From CAIMZW01 sp037133095 (GTDB lineage: Bacteria > Actinomycetota > Actinomycetes > Nanopelagicales > Nanopelagicaceae): a DNA stretch of 64,000 bases. Shown one piece after another: positions 1-9,163 of this stretch; within the stretch, counting starts at the first letter, position 1, and each line of letters starts with the position of its first letter. The notes beneath the pieces were generated by a model that was not told the DNA's origin, ran no database searches, and was given only the letters and a program-made list of their open reading frames with translations. The stretch spans positions 37,339 to 101,338 of the forward strand of contig JBAXOT010000006.1 in assembly GCA_037133095.1 (NCBI GenBank). Reading direction: 5' to 3'. Position numbers and translations under genes: made by a program.

Positions 1-1195
1 CCCTTTCGTACCTGGTGGCGATCCCCATCGCGGTCGATATATTCCCGTCGATACCGGCTAGACCTCGATTAGCAAATACCGAAATTCCAGAACGAGGATG
101 GGCAAATGCTTCGACATCCCGAATCGGGCGCGATGATCCGATAAAGAGCGCGCAGCCTTCCGGCAGATTTCGAACTATGGCATTTATTGCAGTCTGTTCG
201 GTCCAGACCCTGGTCAAATCAAAACTCTCCGCCGCCAGCGCTGATGTCATCTTCCATTTCGGCAACCACGTCCCATCAATGCCACCTGCCAAGGTTATTT
301 CCGGCAACGAAAGAAAGAGAAGGTCCGCCGTGCGCTCGGTATCAACCGTCTCGACTCGAGGATCCACAACGATAATTTTCGCTGCACTTTGAATGTAAGT
401 ATTTATGCTTCGAGATAGCGTGGTCCGTCCTATCACAATGACGGATTTAGCAGGTAGCGATCTCCGAATTTCTTCGTCCGCTAAAAAAATTGAAGCGTGT
501 GCAATTGCGTTCGGAAACGAAAGCGGGTCTTCTGCAATCACCGGCCAACCTAAAGTGTTCGTGAAGGTCAAGACTTCCGCCACGGAAAATCCCCCACGAT
601 CATGACCAACGACAACAACGCCATTTCCCGAAAGAAGCAACCCCTCGCCGTGGGAAACTTTCGGCGCAAACGGAAATTGTTTAAGACCTGCGAGCCAATC
701 GTTTTTACCATCAGATAAAAGCGGCTCATCAAATTGCACATTGAGATGCAAGGGTCCATTACCTACGAGCAATGAGAGATTAACTATTTCGCTGATATCG
801 AAGGAGGAGAGAACCCCGAACATCTCCTGTTGTTCGGTGGTTTGATTCGCCCCCGTGCGTCGAAGGCGAGCCGGTCGGTCGGCCGTAATGACAATTAATT
901 TACTGCCCGAATGAAAGGCTTCCAACGCTGCGGGATAGTAATTAGCCGCCGCAGTTCCGCTGGTACAAATAACCACAACATAGTTGTTGGTCGCCTTCGC
1001 AATGCCTAGAGCAAAAAATCCAGCCCCACGTTCGTCAATTCGAATATGAAGGTCTGCCATCCCTGCCTCATAAGCTTCGTATAACGCAACAGATAATGGC
1101 GCGTTCCTCGAGCCCGGCGAAAGAACAAAATCGGAGACTCCCAATTCCAGCAATTGTCTGATTACGGAACGGGCGAGGGTGGTCGCGGAAATCAT
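1..1195 (-). CDS. menD: MenD, SEPHCHC synthase (partial, C-terminus outside window)
   Basis: Thiamine-diphosphate enzyme that condenses isochorismate with 2-oxoglutarate in menaquinone synthesis. The first 398 codons are visible and the reading frame runs off the left edge; the family is about 550 residues. Reverse translation from ATG at 1195 gives MISATTLARSVIRQLLELG, then SPGSRNAPLS near residue 27, CTSGTAAANYYPA near residue 75 and RPARLRRTGANQTTEQ, all MenD signatures; the last visible residues include a GIDG-x-x-STA element of the cofactor region. Its ATG overlaps the menC stop as ATGA, so it is the distal gene of a menB-menC-menD unit. Function is certain by family; only completeness is unknown. 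Confidence 0.96.
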   Translation of the reverse strand, partial: MISATTLARSVIRQLLELGVSDFVLSPGSRNAPLSVALYEAYEAGMADLHIRIDERGAGFFALGIAKATNNYVVVICTSGTAAANYYPAALEAFHSGSKLIVITADRPARLRRTGANQTTEQQEMFGVLSSFDISEIVNLSLLVGNGPLHLNVQFDEPLLSDGKNDWLAGLKQFPFAPKVSHGEGLLLSGNGVVVVGHDRGGFSVAEVLTFTNTLGWPVIAEDPLSFPNAIAHASIFLADEEIRRSLPAKSVIVIGRTTLSRSINTYIQSAAKIIVVDPRVETVDTERTADLLFLSLPEITLAGGIDGTWLPKWKMTSALAAESFDLTRVWTEQTAINAIVRNLPEGCALFIGSSRPIRDVEAFAHPRSGISVFANRGLAGIDGNISTAMGIATRYER

Positions 1196-2193
1196 TTCAG
1201 CCACCCCAATTTATCTATGTGTAAAGCAAACTCTTCATCCCACAGGCTTTCCATTCTATTGTGCCACCAAGCCTCGCGCTCGGGAGCAGCCCGATATTTC
1301 TCAAGCAACTCCGCATTAACGTGAACCCGGCGAACGGAAATTCGACCCGAATCCACAATCAATGGATCTTCTGCAATGTCGCCATTGAGTAAAGCAAGGG
1401 TGCCCAAGCCACAAGCGAAAGTGAGTTCAGGCAAGGAAGCAGCAAGCGCCAAATTGTGTGAAATCCCGATTGAAGTTTCTAGCGCACTCGAAACAACAAC
1501 AGGCAGGTTGATCTCCGAAATTAATTTGTGCGCGGCAGAAATGCCGCCTGAAGGCGCCCACTTGATGACGGCAACATCGGCAATTGCGCTCAACTCCTGG
1601 AGGTCGCCACTCAAGTTCTTCCGAATTGACTCATCTACGGCTATGGGGAATGGGATCTCGGCTCTTAATTTCGCCAAGTCGCTCAGAGATTCGCACGGTT
1701 GTTCAACGTATTCAAATACTTTTCCAAAGCGCAGGTTGTAGTCGTGCAGATAGAGCAGTGCTTCGTGCAGTGACCATCCGCCATTCACATCAAGGCGAAT
1801 TTTGGCATCGGGAATCTGGTCGAGAACGGCTTCTAATCGATCAGCGTCAGAAATGAAATCATTGACTTTCATTTTGACAGTTGTGCAGCCCGGAAACCGA
1901 GATAGAAAATCAGGCACCTCATTCGGGGAAATCCGCGGCAGCGTTGCATTAATCGCAATGTCGGTGCGAAAAAATTGGGGCCAAGGTTGATACGCGCCTT
2001 CAATCGCCGCCTGCAACCAGACTTTCGATTCTTTACTCCCATACTCGACAAATGGTGAAAACTCGCTCCAGCCATGAGTTCCACGAAAGAGAAAGGCCTC
2101 TCGAACCGAGATACCCCGAAAGTCTGTCCGAGTTGGAAGTGCAACCACAGCGGCATCCTGAAAGACGCCCCGCAGATCGGAGGAGAGCGTCAT
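1192..2193 (-). CDS. menC: o-succinylbenzoate synthase MenC
   Basis: Enolase-superfamily dehydratase that makes o-succinylbenzoate from SHCHC. 333 aa, the usual actinobacterial size. Visible catalytic elements: TVKMKV (first Lys), RLDVNGGW, YVEQPC and AVDESI (the three acidic metal ligands in order) and VIKWAPSGGI (second catalytic Lys). The ATG at 2193 directly abuts the menB TAA stop, and its own stop overlaps menD by ATGA, so translation is probably coupled along menB-menC-menD. Confidence 0.95.
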   Translation of the reverse strand: MTLSSDLRGVFQDAAVVALPTRTDFRGISVREAFLFRGTHGWSEFSPFVEYGSKESKVWLQAAIEGAYQPWPQFFRTDIAINATLPRISPNEVPDFLSRFPGCTTVKMKVNDFISDADRLEAVLDQIPDAKIRLDVNGGWSLHEALLYLHDYNLRFGKVFEYVEQPCESLSDLAKLRAEIPFPIAVDESIRKNLSGDLQELSAIADVAVIKWAPSGGISAAHKLISEINLPVVVSSALETSIGISHNLALAASLPELTFACGLGTLALLNGDIAEDPLIVDSGRISVRRVHVNAELLEKYRAAPEREAWWHNRMESLWDEEFALHIDKLGWLK

Positions 2194-3072
2194 TTAAGGG
2201 CGCTTGGGAAACTTATCGAAATTAGGTTCCCGTTTTTCTTTATAAGCGTTGCGTCCTTCTTGTCCCTCTTCTGTTAAGTAAAAGAGCAAGGTCGCATCGC
2301 CAGCCAATTGCTGGACACCGGCGAGACCATCATCTGCGGCATTCATTCCCGCCTTAATAAGGCGCAGCGCCATAGGTGAGTGGCGCAACATTTCACGAGC
2401 CCAAGAAACGGTTTCTGCTTCGAGTTCATTGAGCGGTACGACCGTGTTGACCAGGCCCATTTCAAGTGCTTCTGTCGCATCGTATTGCCGGCAAAGAAAC
2501 CAAATCTCTCGCGCTTTCTTCTGCCCGATGTGTGCGGCCAGCAATCCTGCGCCATAGCCACCATCAAAAGAACCAACCATAGGTCCGGTTTGACCAAATT
2601 TCGCGTTCTCGGCGGCGATCGTTAAATCGCAGACGACGTGCAGTACGTGGCCGCCTCCGACTGCCCACCCGGCAACCATGGCAACCACTGGTTTTGGCAA
2701 TCGACGAATTTGAATCTGAAGGTCAAGAACGTTGAGGCGACCAATTCCTTTTTTACCCAAACTGTCCGAACCGATGTAGCCGTCATCACCGCGAACATTG
2801 ATGTCGCCACCTGAACAGAAAGCCTCATTTCCTGCGCCAGTAAAAATAATGACACCGACTTCATCGTTATCTCGGGCCAGCGAGAAAGCCCGCTCCAGTT
2901 CGGCCAACGTCTCTGGTCGGAATGCGTTTCGGACCTGAGGTCGGTTAATGGTGATCTTTGCCATACCTTCGGCGACCTGATAGATCACGTCGCTGAAATC
3001 CTCGCCGCCGACACCCATTGCCCAGGCTGGAATCGTTCTATCGCCAGGTTCGCGTTTGAATGGCTTGCTCAC
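2194..3072 (-). CDS. menB: 1,4-dihydroxy-2-naphthoyl-CoA synthase MenB
   Basis: Crotonase-fold enzyme closing the naphthoate ring of menaquinone. I start it at GTG 3072 (292 aa) because a clear AAGGGGG ribosome site lies at 3077-3083 and the protein then begins [10 protein letters not shown], as in the family. A longer in-frame extension to 3513 runs antisense through menE and is rejected. Motifs: [27 protein letters not shown] (oxyanion and substrate region), [17 protein letters not shown] and [13 protein letters not shown]. First gene of the leftward men unit, divergent from menE. Confidence 0.96.
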   Translation of the reverse strand: MSKPFKREPGDRTIPAWAMGVGGEDFSDVIYQVAEGMAKITINRPQVRNAFRPETLAELERAFSLARDNDEVGVIIFTGAGNEAFCSGGDINVRGDDGYIGSDSLGKKGIGRLNVLDLQIQIRRLPKPVVAMVAGWAVGGGHVLHVVCDLTIAAENAKFGQTGPMVGSFDGGYGAGLLAAHIGQKKAREIWFLCRQYDATEALEMGLVNTVVPLNELEAETVSWAREMLRHSPMALRLIKAGMNAADDGLAGVQQLAGDATLLFYLTEEGQEGRNAYKEKREPNFDKFPKRP

Positions 3073-3076
3073 ATTT

Positions 3077-3083
3077 CCCCCTT
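3077..3083 (-). promoter_or_regulatory. ribosome binding site of menB
   Basis: AAGGGGG on the minus strand, 4 bases before GTG 3072. It fixes the menB start and argues against the longer in-frame reading that runs through menE. Confidence 0.75.
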
Positions 3084-3097
3084 GAAAAAGATATAGA

Positions 3098-3104
3098 TAG
3101 CCTA
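3098..3104. promoter_or_regulatory. candidate shared -10 region of menB and menE
   Basis: TAGCCTA reads TAGGCTA on the other strand, so a TANNNT -10 hexamer can be read in both directions (TAGCCT rightward, TAGGCT leftward). It lies in the short gap between the divergent menB and menE starts. Rightward, the TSS would fall near the ATG at 3113; leftward, menB would have a short leader with its ribosome site. Inference from sequence only. Confidence 0.45.
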
Positions 3105-3112
3105 CGGTGACC

Positions 3113-4207
3113 ATGGTGAATTCGTCACAACGTAATGTCATAAACGTTACCGAGGAGTGGGCTATCCCACAGGTAGCGGAGGCGCTCTTTTCGGCGCTCC
3201 GTAGTGAAGGTCCAGCTCTGGCTTTTGGCCCAGTGACGGAGAGAGTCGTCCAATCTGAGGTTGCTGTCATAGTCGCAACCAGTGGTTCGACCGGGATGGC
3301 TAAATCGGTTGCGATCTCGGCGAGCGCACTCACAGCTTCAGCACGAGCGGCCCATAAATACCTCGGCGCCAAGAGCGGAGAACGCTGGTCACTGCTCTTA
3401 CCTATTGACCATATCGCCGGCATCAATGTTCTGATCCGTTCAATCGAATTGGGCACTGCAACGCTGGATAACCGCGGGGCCAAGATCTTGGTTCCAGCCG
3501 AATTTGTATCCATTGTCCCAACTCAGTTACACCGAGCTTTAAACGGTGATCAGCAGTTGCTAGAACACTTGCATGCAGCAAAGCGCGTCCTGGTTGGTGG
3601 TGCAAAAACCAACGAACATTTAATCCGAGATGCCAAGTTGCAGCAGATCGAGATTGTCACGACCTACGGAATGACGGAAATGTGTGGTGGTTGTATTTAC
3701 GATGGCACCCCGGTATCTGGAGTGGAAGCGCGAATTACTGACGCAGGCCAGATTCAACTTCGCGGTCCATCAATGGCGATGGGATATCTCAATAATCAAG
3801 AATTGTGGCGCGAACTAACCAGCGATGGTTGGTTCACTACCAGCGATTTTGGATCAATAACCGATAGTCACGTAGAAGTTACCGGCAGGATAGATGACCA
3901 AATCATCACGGGGGGAAAGAAAGTTTCGCTCTCTTTAGTGGAGAGCACTGCTGGGGAAATTTTCCCGGAGCTAAATTTCATCGCTTTTGCCATCCCGGAT
4001 GCGCAGTGGGGGGAAAAGTTATGCTTAGCCGCAGATCACGATTTCGATCACGATCACTTACGTCAGGTGATGATCTCTAAATTTGGTGCCGAGGCTTCGC
4101 CTAAGGAGATCCTTATTCTCGAGAAACTGCCCATGATGGGAATTGGCAAGCCAGACCGGAAATTCTTGCAAGATTTACTAGAAAGATCGGAAGTGGGGCG
4201 AGAATGA
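3113..4207 (+). CDS. menE: o-succinylbenzoate-CoA ligase MenE
   Basis: Adenylate-forming enzyme that activates o-succinylbenzoate with CoA for MenB. About 364 aa, short for the ANL superfamily but normal for actinobacterial MenE. Visible motifs: [16 protein letters not shown] (ATP/phosphate loop), [11 protein letters not shown] (motif preceding the substrate site), TSDFG and [15 protein letters not shown] (hinge), and GKPDRK near the C-terminus with the adenylation lysine. Possible starts are GTG 3107, ATG 3113 and GTG 3116; I chose the only ATG. The stop overlaps menA by ATGA. Confidence 0.93.
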   Translation: MVNSSQRNVINVTEEWAIPQVAEALFSALRSEGPALAFGPVTERVVQSEVAVIVATSGSTGMAKSVAISASALTASARAAHKYLGAKSGERWSLLLPIDHIAGINVLIRSIELGTATLDNRGAKILVPAEFVSIVPTQLHRALNGDQQLLEHLHAAKRVLVGGAKTNEHLIRDAKLQQIEIVTTYGMTEMCGGCIYDGTPVSGVEARITDAGQIQLRGPSMAMGYLNNQELWRELTSDGWFTTSDFGSITDSHVEVTGRIDDQIITGGKKVSLSLVESTAGEIFPELNFIAFAIPDAQWGEKLCLAADHDFDHDHLRQVMISKFGAEASPKEILILEKLPMMGIGKPDRKFLQDLLERSEVGRE

Positions 4208-5064
4208 AGAAGTGGCTACTCGGAGCCAGACCTCGAACCCTGCCGGCGGCCATCGCTCCGGTGCTCGTGGGCACATCCTTGCAACGCAATCAGCACGGTT
4301 CACTCGCCATTGTTAATGCGTTACTCGCCCTCGCAGTAAGTCTGTTGCTGCAAATCGCAGTTAATTACGCCAATGACTACTCGGATGGCGTTAAAGGAAC
4401 AGATGAAGTTCGAGTCGGACCTATCCGATTAGTTGCCAGCGGAATGGCAAGTGCACAGAGCGTGAAGCGTGCTGCGTACCTTGCTTTTCTCCTCGCTTCC
4501 ATATTTGGTGCAGTTCTGGCCTTGCGAACTTCGCTGTGGTTGATTGCTGTCGGGATCATTGCCATCATCGCAGCCTGGAATTACACCGGTGGAAAGTCAC
4601 CATATGGCTACTCGGGCTTGGGTGAAGTATCGGTCTTTATTTTCTTCGGCCTGGTAGCCACTATGGGCAGTTACTTTGCCCAGAGTCAGAAAATCTCGTG
4701 GCAGAGTTTTCTCTTGGCAATTCCAGTCGGGGCCTTGGCTTGTGCGCTTTTGGCAATTAATAATCTGCGCGACCTGCCCAAAGATGCACTTGTTGGAAAA
4801 CGAACGGTTGCAGTGCGCATTGGAGATGCCAATGCTCGTTATCTCTTTATTGGACTGCTGGCGCTGGCTCATTTCACGGTTTTGCTCGCCGCAACCATCA
4901 CCCCATGGGTTTTACTGAGCGTGGTTTTGATTCCCTTCACGATCAAAATTTCAGGAAAGATTATGGCCGGCAGCGCTGGGCGAGATCTCATTCCGTTGCT
5001 GGGAAAGACCGCGCGGCTGCAACTCCTGTTATCCACAACTTTGGCCCTTGCCCTCTGGTTATAA
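4204..5064 (+). CDS. menA: 1,4-dihydroxy-2-naphthoate polyprenyltransferase MenA
   Basis: UbiA-family membrane prenyltransferase that attaches the polyprenyl tail in menaquinone synthesis. 286 aa with eight or nine hydrophobic segments. First Asp-rich motif NDYSDGVKGTDE (about residues 59-70) and second motif INNLRDLPKDALVGKRT (about 186-202) bind magnesium-diphosphate. Begins with RPRTLPAAIAPV, characteristic of MenA rather than of the heme synthase CtaB found elsewhere in this window. ATGA-coupled to menE. Confidence 0.95.
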   Translation: MKKWLLGARPRTLPAAIAPVLVGTSLQRNQHGSLAIVNALLALAVSLLLQIAVNYANDYSDGVKGTDEVRVGPIRLVASGMASAQSVKRAAYLAFLLASIFGAVLALRTSLWLIAVGIIAIIAAWNYTGGKSPYGYSGLGEVSVFIFFGLVATMGSYFAQSQKISWQSFLLAIPVGALACALLAINNLRDLPKDALVGKRTVAVRIGDANARYLFIGLLALAHFTVLLAATITPWVLLSVVLIPFTIKISGKIMAGSAGRDLIPLLGKTARLQLLLSTTLALALWL

Positions 5065-5086
5065 CTCGCACTCTGCCACAACTGGG

Positions 5087-5092
5087 TAAACT
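5087..5092 (+). promoter_or_regulatory. leaderless-type promoter (-10) of the PLDc_N gene
   Basis: TAAACT followed by 7 bases and the ATG at 5100. No convincing ribosome site lies at a useful distance, so the transcript probably starts at or next to the ATG. Confidence 0.5.
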
Positions 5093-5099
5093 CCGAGGT

Positions 5100-5345
5100 A
5101 TGCGTTTCCTTCTCTATGTCATCCCACTCGCAATACAAATCTATGGCCTCTTTGATTGCGCTCGCACCCCCCAAGATGAGATTCGCAATCTCCCGAAGTG
5201 GGGTTGGCTTTTAGTCGTACTATTTCTTGCCACGCTCGGCACCATTGCTTGGTTTATCGCAGGTCGGCCAAAACGCAGCCCCAACCAGCGCCCTCGCCGC
5301 CAAGTGCCTCCTGATGATGATCCAGACTTTCTAAAAAATCTTTAA
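5100..5345 (+). CDS. small membrane protein, PLDc_N-like
   Basis: 81 aa, start at ATG 5100. Two hydrophobic helices (about residues 2-18 and 34-54) flank FDCARTPQDEIRNLPKWGW, which resembles the PLD-nuclease N-terminal (PLDc_N) two-helix module; a basic and Pro-rich tail ends with an acidic DDDPDFLKNL segment. The family is common next to menA in actinobacteria but has no established function, and there is no nuclease domain here. The stop codon directly touches the stop of the convergent methyltransferase. Confidence 0.75.
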   Translation: MRFLLYVIPLAIQIYGLFDCARTPQDEIRNLPKWGWLLVVLFLATLGTIAWFIAGRPKRSPNQRPRRQVPPDDDPDFLKNL

Positions 5346-6032
5346 CTAAATCAGATCCGCTGCCACCACCGAGATGGCCTCCTCTTCCTCCATGGGATGA
5401 AGTTGTGCGCAAGTGTCTACAAATCCGAGGTAGTCCATTCTGGCTATCGACTCAATCGAGTCGATGATGGGTCGTCGGCTCTTCTTTCCTTCAAACCAAA
5501 CAATCAATTGGCCAGCGTTGTTGCGAGGATTTACCAACGCATAATTAAGGGCTGGGTGGAAATCATGAATCATGTAATTGATCTTGTAGACATCGCCCCA
5601 CCAAGCCGGACTAAAGAAACCCATTTTCGCGCGTTCGGAAATCGCGATCTCTTGGGTCGGGAAAACACCAAATGGATCGGTCGGATAGACATCATCAATC
5701 AAAATAATGGTCTGTGAATGCGAGTGCAAAAGTGCATTGCAAAAGTCACGGTAAGTCTGTTCAAAAGTGTGTAACCCATCCAAGTAGATCAAGTCGAAGA
5801 CCGCCTCTGGATCTAACTCCTCGAAAAAATTGTCTGAGGGCTGTGAAACTAGTTGAGTGACATCGCTCTGGTACTCGGAAATTTCAAATTGAAAATTCGG
5901 GTCCACGCCGACTTTGTCTGCCACCTCTACGGCATGAAAGGTGAGCCCTTTAAATACTCCAATTTCTAGATATGACGTGCTCTCATTTATCTGAGCCAGC
6001 AAATTGAGTCTACGAGCCGCATCGGTCATCAT
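5346..6032 (-). CDS. class I SAM-dependent methyltransferase
   Basis: 228 aa Rossmann-fold methyltransferase. SYLEIGVFKGLTFHAVE (about residues 20-36) is the SAM-binding motif I, VGVDP the acidic end of strand 2, and DLIYLDGLHTFEQTYRD plus TIILIDDVYP match the Methyltransf_24 type that often acts on small molecules or sugars. Last gene of the cytochrome c maturation operon: its ATG immediately follows the ccsB stop. The substrate cannot be told from sequence, and a link to cytochrome maturation is only positional. Confidence 0.8.
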   Translation of the reverse strand: MMTDAARRLNLLAQINESTSYLEIGVFKGLTFHAVEVADKVGVDPNFQFEISEYQSDVTQLVSQPSDNFFEELDPEAVFDLIYLDGLHTFEQTYRDFCNALLHSHSQTIILIDDVYPTDPFGVFPTQEIAISERAKMGFFSPAWWGDVYKINYMIHDFHPALNYALVNPRNNAGQLIVWFEGKKSRRPIIDSIESIARMDYLGFVDTCAQLHPMEEEEAISVVAADLI

Positions 6033-6959
6033 TTATAACCCCGAATAAGTATGTCGCCCGGTGCCCCAAATATTGACATAGACGTAATTGAATAAGAAAG
6101 TCGATCCGGCAAAGAGGCAGAGCCAAGCTGCGCGACGACCGCGCCAACCTATGGTAACTCGAGCGTGTAGATAGGCTGCGTATGCCACCCAGGTGATGAA
6201 TGCCCAGGTCTCCTTTGGATCCCAACCCCAGTAACGTCCCCAAGCAGATTCGGCCCAGATAGCGCCTGCGATAACAGCAAAGGTCCAGAGCGGGAAGACA
6301 AATGCAACTAGGCGGTAAGAGAGTTGGTCAAGGACCTCCAAGGATGGCAATTTTTCGGCCCAAGTCGGCCGAGCACCGCGTTGTTCATAGCGATCGAGTA
6401 TCAGGTAAGTGGCCGCAACAGCATTGGCCAGGAGGAATACCCCACCAGAGACAATTGCAGAAGAGACGTGAATGGCTAACCAGGTGGACTTCAAGGCTGG
6501 CACTAAGGGCGCGCTTGGTCGATAAAGGATTGTGACGGCAGTACCTAAGGTAAGAAGAACTGCAATAGCGACAGGTAATCCCAGCCAACGAATTTTGTAC
6601 TTCGCCAAAGCAAAAAGATAAGCCCCGGTAAATGCCAGCGCGCCAGTTATGGAGAATTCATACATATTGCCCCAAGGGACTCGATGCGCCGAGAGCGCCC
6701 GAAAAATTACGCCAGCAAAGAGCAAAAGAAAGGCAAGGAACATCATCGCCGACCCAATGCGGCCACTCTTTTCGGTTCTGGTGAAGTCAAAGTCCGTCTT
6801 ACTTTTTACCTCCGCGCCGGAGATGGCATCGATTTTCACCTCCGCGTTTCGAACCGAGAAGGCAACCTCTACAGCATGCGCGAAAAACGCAATCGTATAG
6901 ACGACCATTGCGGAATAGATCGCGTAGTTCGACAAGTATGCATAATTACGGGAACTCAC
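6033..6959 (-). CDS. ccsB: cytochrome c biogenesis protein CcsB (ResC type)
   Basis: Heme handling and export subunit of system II cytochrome c maturation; works with ResB to present heme to apocytochrome outside the membrane. 308 aa, about eight membrane helices. The tryptophan-rich WWD-type motif WGRYWGWDPKETWAF (about residues 237-251) and histidines such as LAIHVSSAI and AYLHARVTIGW match heme ligands of the family. GTG start overlaps the resB stop as GTGA. Confidence 0.95.
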   Translation of the reverse strand: MSSRNYAYLSNYAIYSAMVVYTIAFFAHAVEVAFSVRNAEVKIDAISGAEVKSKTDFDFTRTEKSGRIGSAMMFLAFLLLFAGVIFRALSAHRVPWGNMYEFSITGALAFTGAYLFALAKYKIRWLGLPVAIAVLLTLGTAVTILYRPSAPLVPALKSTWLAIHVSSAIVSGGVFLLANAVAATYLILDRYEQRGARPTWAEKLPSLEVLDQLSYRLVAFVFPLWTFAVIAGAIWAESAWGRYWGWDPKETWAFITWVAYAAYLHARVTIGWRGRRAAWLCLFAGSTFLFNYVYVNIWGTGRHTYSGL

Positions 6960-8431
6960 TCTTGAACCTCAGATTCTTTACTCAGCTTCTTCATCAATGA
7001 ATCGATCTCCTCCGACAAACCTGGCATGCCATTCTTTGCTAAACCTGCAACTTGAAGGGTCCCATCAAGTTTTACCCAAATCCTACGTTGGCGAGTGAAG
7101 AGCGAAATCAACAAACCTAGAACCGCGAATATCGCTCCGAACAGCGCGTACATCTTCCCTGGGTCATCGACAATCTGAAGATTGACCCACGATTTCCACC
7201 CATCGAAAGTGATTGTGCCTTTGCCAAAGTTATAGCTCTGATGCAGTTCTAATACTTTGAGCCCTAATCGTGTCATCTTTGAAGTATCAATGCGGTAGAC
7301 AGATTGGGGTACTCCGGTATCCAAACCGAGATTACCTTGCCAAACCGAGAAGAGCAGGCGAGGGTCAAGTACTTCGGGGTATGCGGAAAATGCGCCTCGA
7401 CTTGCAGAACGATCAGCGGTGGGCAGAAAACTAGCGACAAAGCCAATCTGCGGTTTCATATCTGGAACTTTGATTGCACCAGTCGACGTCAAATTCGCAT
7501 CTTGGGGCAAAAATGGCACTGCTCCTTGGAAGATCAATTTTCCACTGCCATCTCGAACTGTGACAACGGGCGAATAACCATTTGCCTGAAGATAGATCTT
7601 TGTACTGCCAAAAGTGAGTGGCGAATTTACTTTGATGATATGCGTCGCAGGCTTGGCACCTACTGGGTTAGAAGTTTTAACGGTCAAGACATAATCCAAG
7701 GGTGCATTGGTCGCAGGATCATAAGTCGCACGAAAATCTTTAACAGTTAATGCGAATGGTCGCAGCGATCCTTCCGATTGAAATTTACCGAATGCAAGAT
7801 TGTCGTAGGAAGTTGGGGTATTGATAAATCGATCCCCAACGTTCAATATCGTTTCGCCCTTAGAACCGAAGAGTGAGCCGACTCCGACCGCAACCAAGAT
7901 CAAGAGCAAAGAGAGATGAAAAAGTAAATTTCCTGTTTCACGAAGGAAGCCTTTTTCAGCGGATATCGAAGTGGGTTCACGACGAATTCGAAAATGGTGT
8001 TTTTTCAACCAGGCCTGCGCCTCGTCAAGCACCGACTCTTCATCGGATCGAACTTCGTGAAAGAACTCCATCCGATTCAAGAATTTTGGAGTTAAAGGCG
8101 GTTTAGCGCCGATAGCTTTGAGATGAGACAGTGTTCGTGGCAACACGCAGCCAACTAGAGAGATAAAAAGTAATAAATAGATTGCGCTAAACCAGGGCGA
8201 ACTATAAACATCGAAGAGTTTGAACCGATCCAACCAAGGTGCCATACCGGGGTTATTCGCATAAAACTCTTGCACCTTCATCGGATTCTGATTGCGCTGC
8301 GGGAAAATCGATCCGGGAATTGCCGCAACACCCAGAAGCAAGAGCAGGATTAACGCGATGCGCATGCTGGTGAGTTGGCGCCAGATCCATCGGAGAAAGC
8401 CCAGCGTCTCGAGTTCGTTAACTTCGCTCAT
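6956..8431 (-). CDS. resB: cytochrome c biogenesis protein ResB (Ccs1)
   Basis: Large partner of CcsB in system II cytochrome c maturation, thought to hold apocytochrome and take part in heme transfer. 491 aa: three N-terminal membrane helices (about residues 23-43, 79-99, 168-190), a long extracytoplasmic domain, and a last helix near residue 430 (YALFGAIFAVLGLLISLF). The start of the mature part reads AAIPGSIFPQRNQNP, typical for actinobacterial ResB. Its ATG directly follows the ccdA stop. Confidence 0.94.
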   Translation of the reverse strand: MSEVNELETLGFLRWIWRQLTSMRIALILLLLLGVAAIPGSIFPQRNQNPMKVQEFYANNPGMAPWLDRFKLFDVYSSPWFSAIYLLLFISLVGCVLPRTLSHLKAIGAKPPLTPKFLNRMEFFHEVRSDEESVLDEAQAWLKKHHFRIRREPTSISAEKGFLRETGNLLFHLSLLLILVAVGVGSLFGSKGETILNVGDRFINTPTSYDNLAFGKFQSEGSLRPFALTVKDFRATYDPATNAPLDYVLTVKTSNPVGAKPATHIIKVNSPLTFGSTKIYLQANGYSPVVTVRDGSGKLIFQGAVPFLPQDANLTSTGAIKVPDMKPQIGFVASFLPTADRSASRGAFSAYPEVLDPRLLFSVWQGNLGLDTGVPQSVYRIDTSKMTRLGLKVLELHQSYNFGKGTITFDGWKSWVNLQIVDDPGKMYALFGAIFAVLGLLISLFTRQRRIWVKLDGTLQVAGLAKNGMPGLSEEIDSLMKKLSKESEVQE

Positions 8432-9163
8432 TTATAGCACCGGGATAAAGCCAGATATGAGATTACGGATGTTAATCATGACTTGATTCCACATTTGGGT
8501 GACTTGAAGGATTCCAATAATGATCAGAAAAATTCCACCAAACTTTGTTAAGAGATTGCCGCGCCGGGAAATTGCCCGCCGAAGTTTCTGCGACTGGTCG
8601 AAGAAGAACCCGACGGCAATAAAAGGTACGCCTAATCCGATGCAATATGCGATGCTCAGGATGGCACCACGAAGCGCACTGGAACTTTGAAATGAGAGCG
8701 CCTGAACCGCACCTAAAGTTGGACCAATGCAAGGCGTCCAACCGATGCCGAAGAGAAAGCCCAAAATCGGTGCCCCGACCAAGCCAGCCTTAATCTTCCA
8801 TTGCGGCTTAAAGGATCGATAGAACCTTTGATTAAATAGGAAAACAACGCCCATGGCAACGGTGAGTAAGCCGAAGACAATGGATATCCAGGTCGAGTGG
8901 CTATTTATGGTGGCGCCAAGCGTGCCAAATAGCGCGCCATAGGAGATGAAGAGCGCTGAGAATCCAAGCACGAAGAGGAGAGAACCCAGCGCAGTTCGGC
9001 CCCGAGTTCGTACTTCCGTCATGCCCGCCGCGTAAGAGAGATAACCGGGGACTAATGGAATGACACAAGGAGAGAAAAAAGAGATAAGACCGGCGAGGAG
9101 GGCGACGACAATGGCCGAAATCAAATTGCCATCGAAGACTTGATTGACAAAGAAATTACGCAT
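8432..9163 (-). CDS. ccdA: cytochrome c biogenesis protein CcdA
   Basis: Membrane thiol-disulfide carrier that passes electrons from cytoplasmic thioredoxin to ResA. 243 aa with six hydrophobic helices. The two redox-active cysteines lie in FFSPCVIPLVPGYLSYAAG (about residue 32) and GWTPCIGPTLGAV (about residue 143), the hallmark PC motifs of CcdA/DsbD. Overlaps the resA stop by 8 bp. Confidence 0.95.
   Translation of the reverse strand: MRNFFVNQVFDGNLISAIVVALLAGLISFFSPCVIPLVPGYLSYAAGMTEVRTRGRTALGSLLFVLGFSALFISYGALFGTLGATINSHSTWISIVFGLLTVAMGVVFLFNQRFYRSFKPQWKIKAGLVGAPILGFLFGIGWTPCIGPTLGAVQALSFQSSSALRGAILSIAYCIGLGVPFIAVGFFFDQSQKLRRAISRRGNLLTKFGGIFLIIIGILQVTQMWNQVMINIRNLISGFIPVL

Noticed and set aside
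3073..3513. Upstream extension of menB by about 147 codons
   Set aside because: Runs antisense through menE; the GTG at 3072 has a ribosome site and gives the normal MenB N-terminus.
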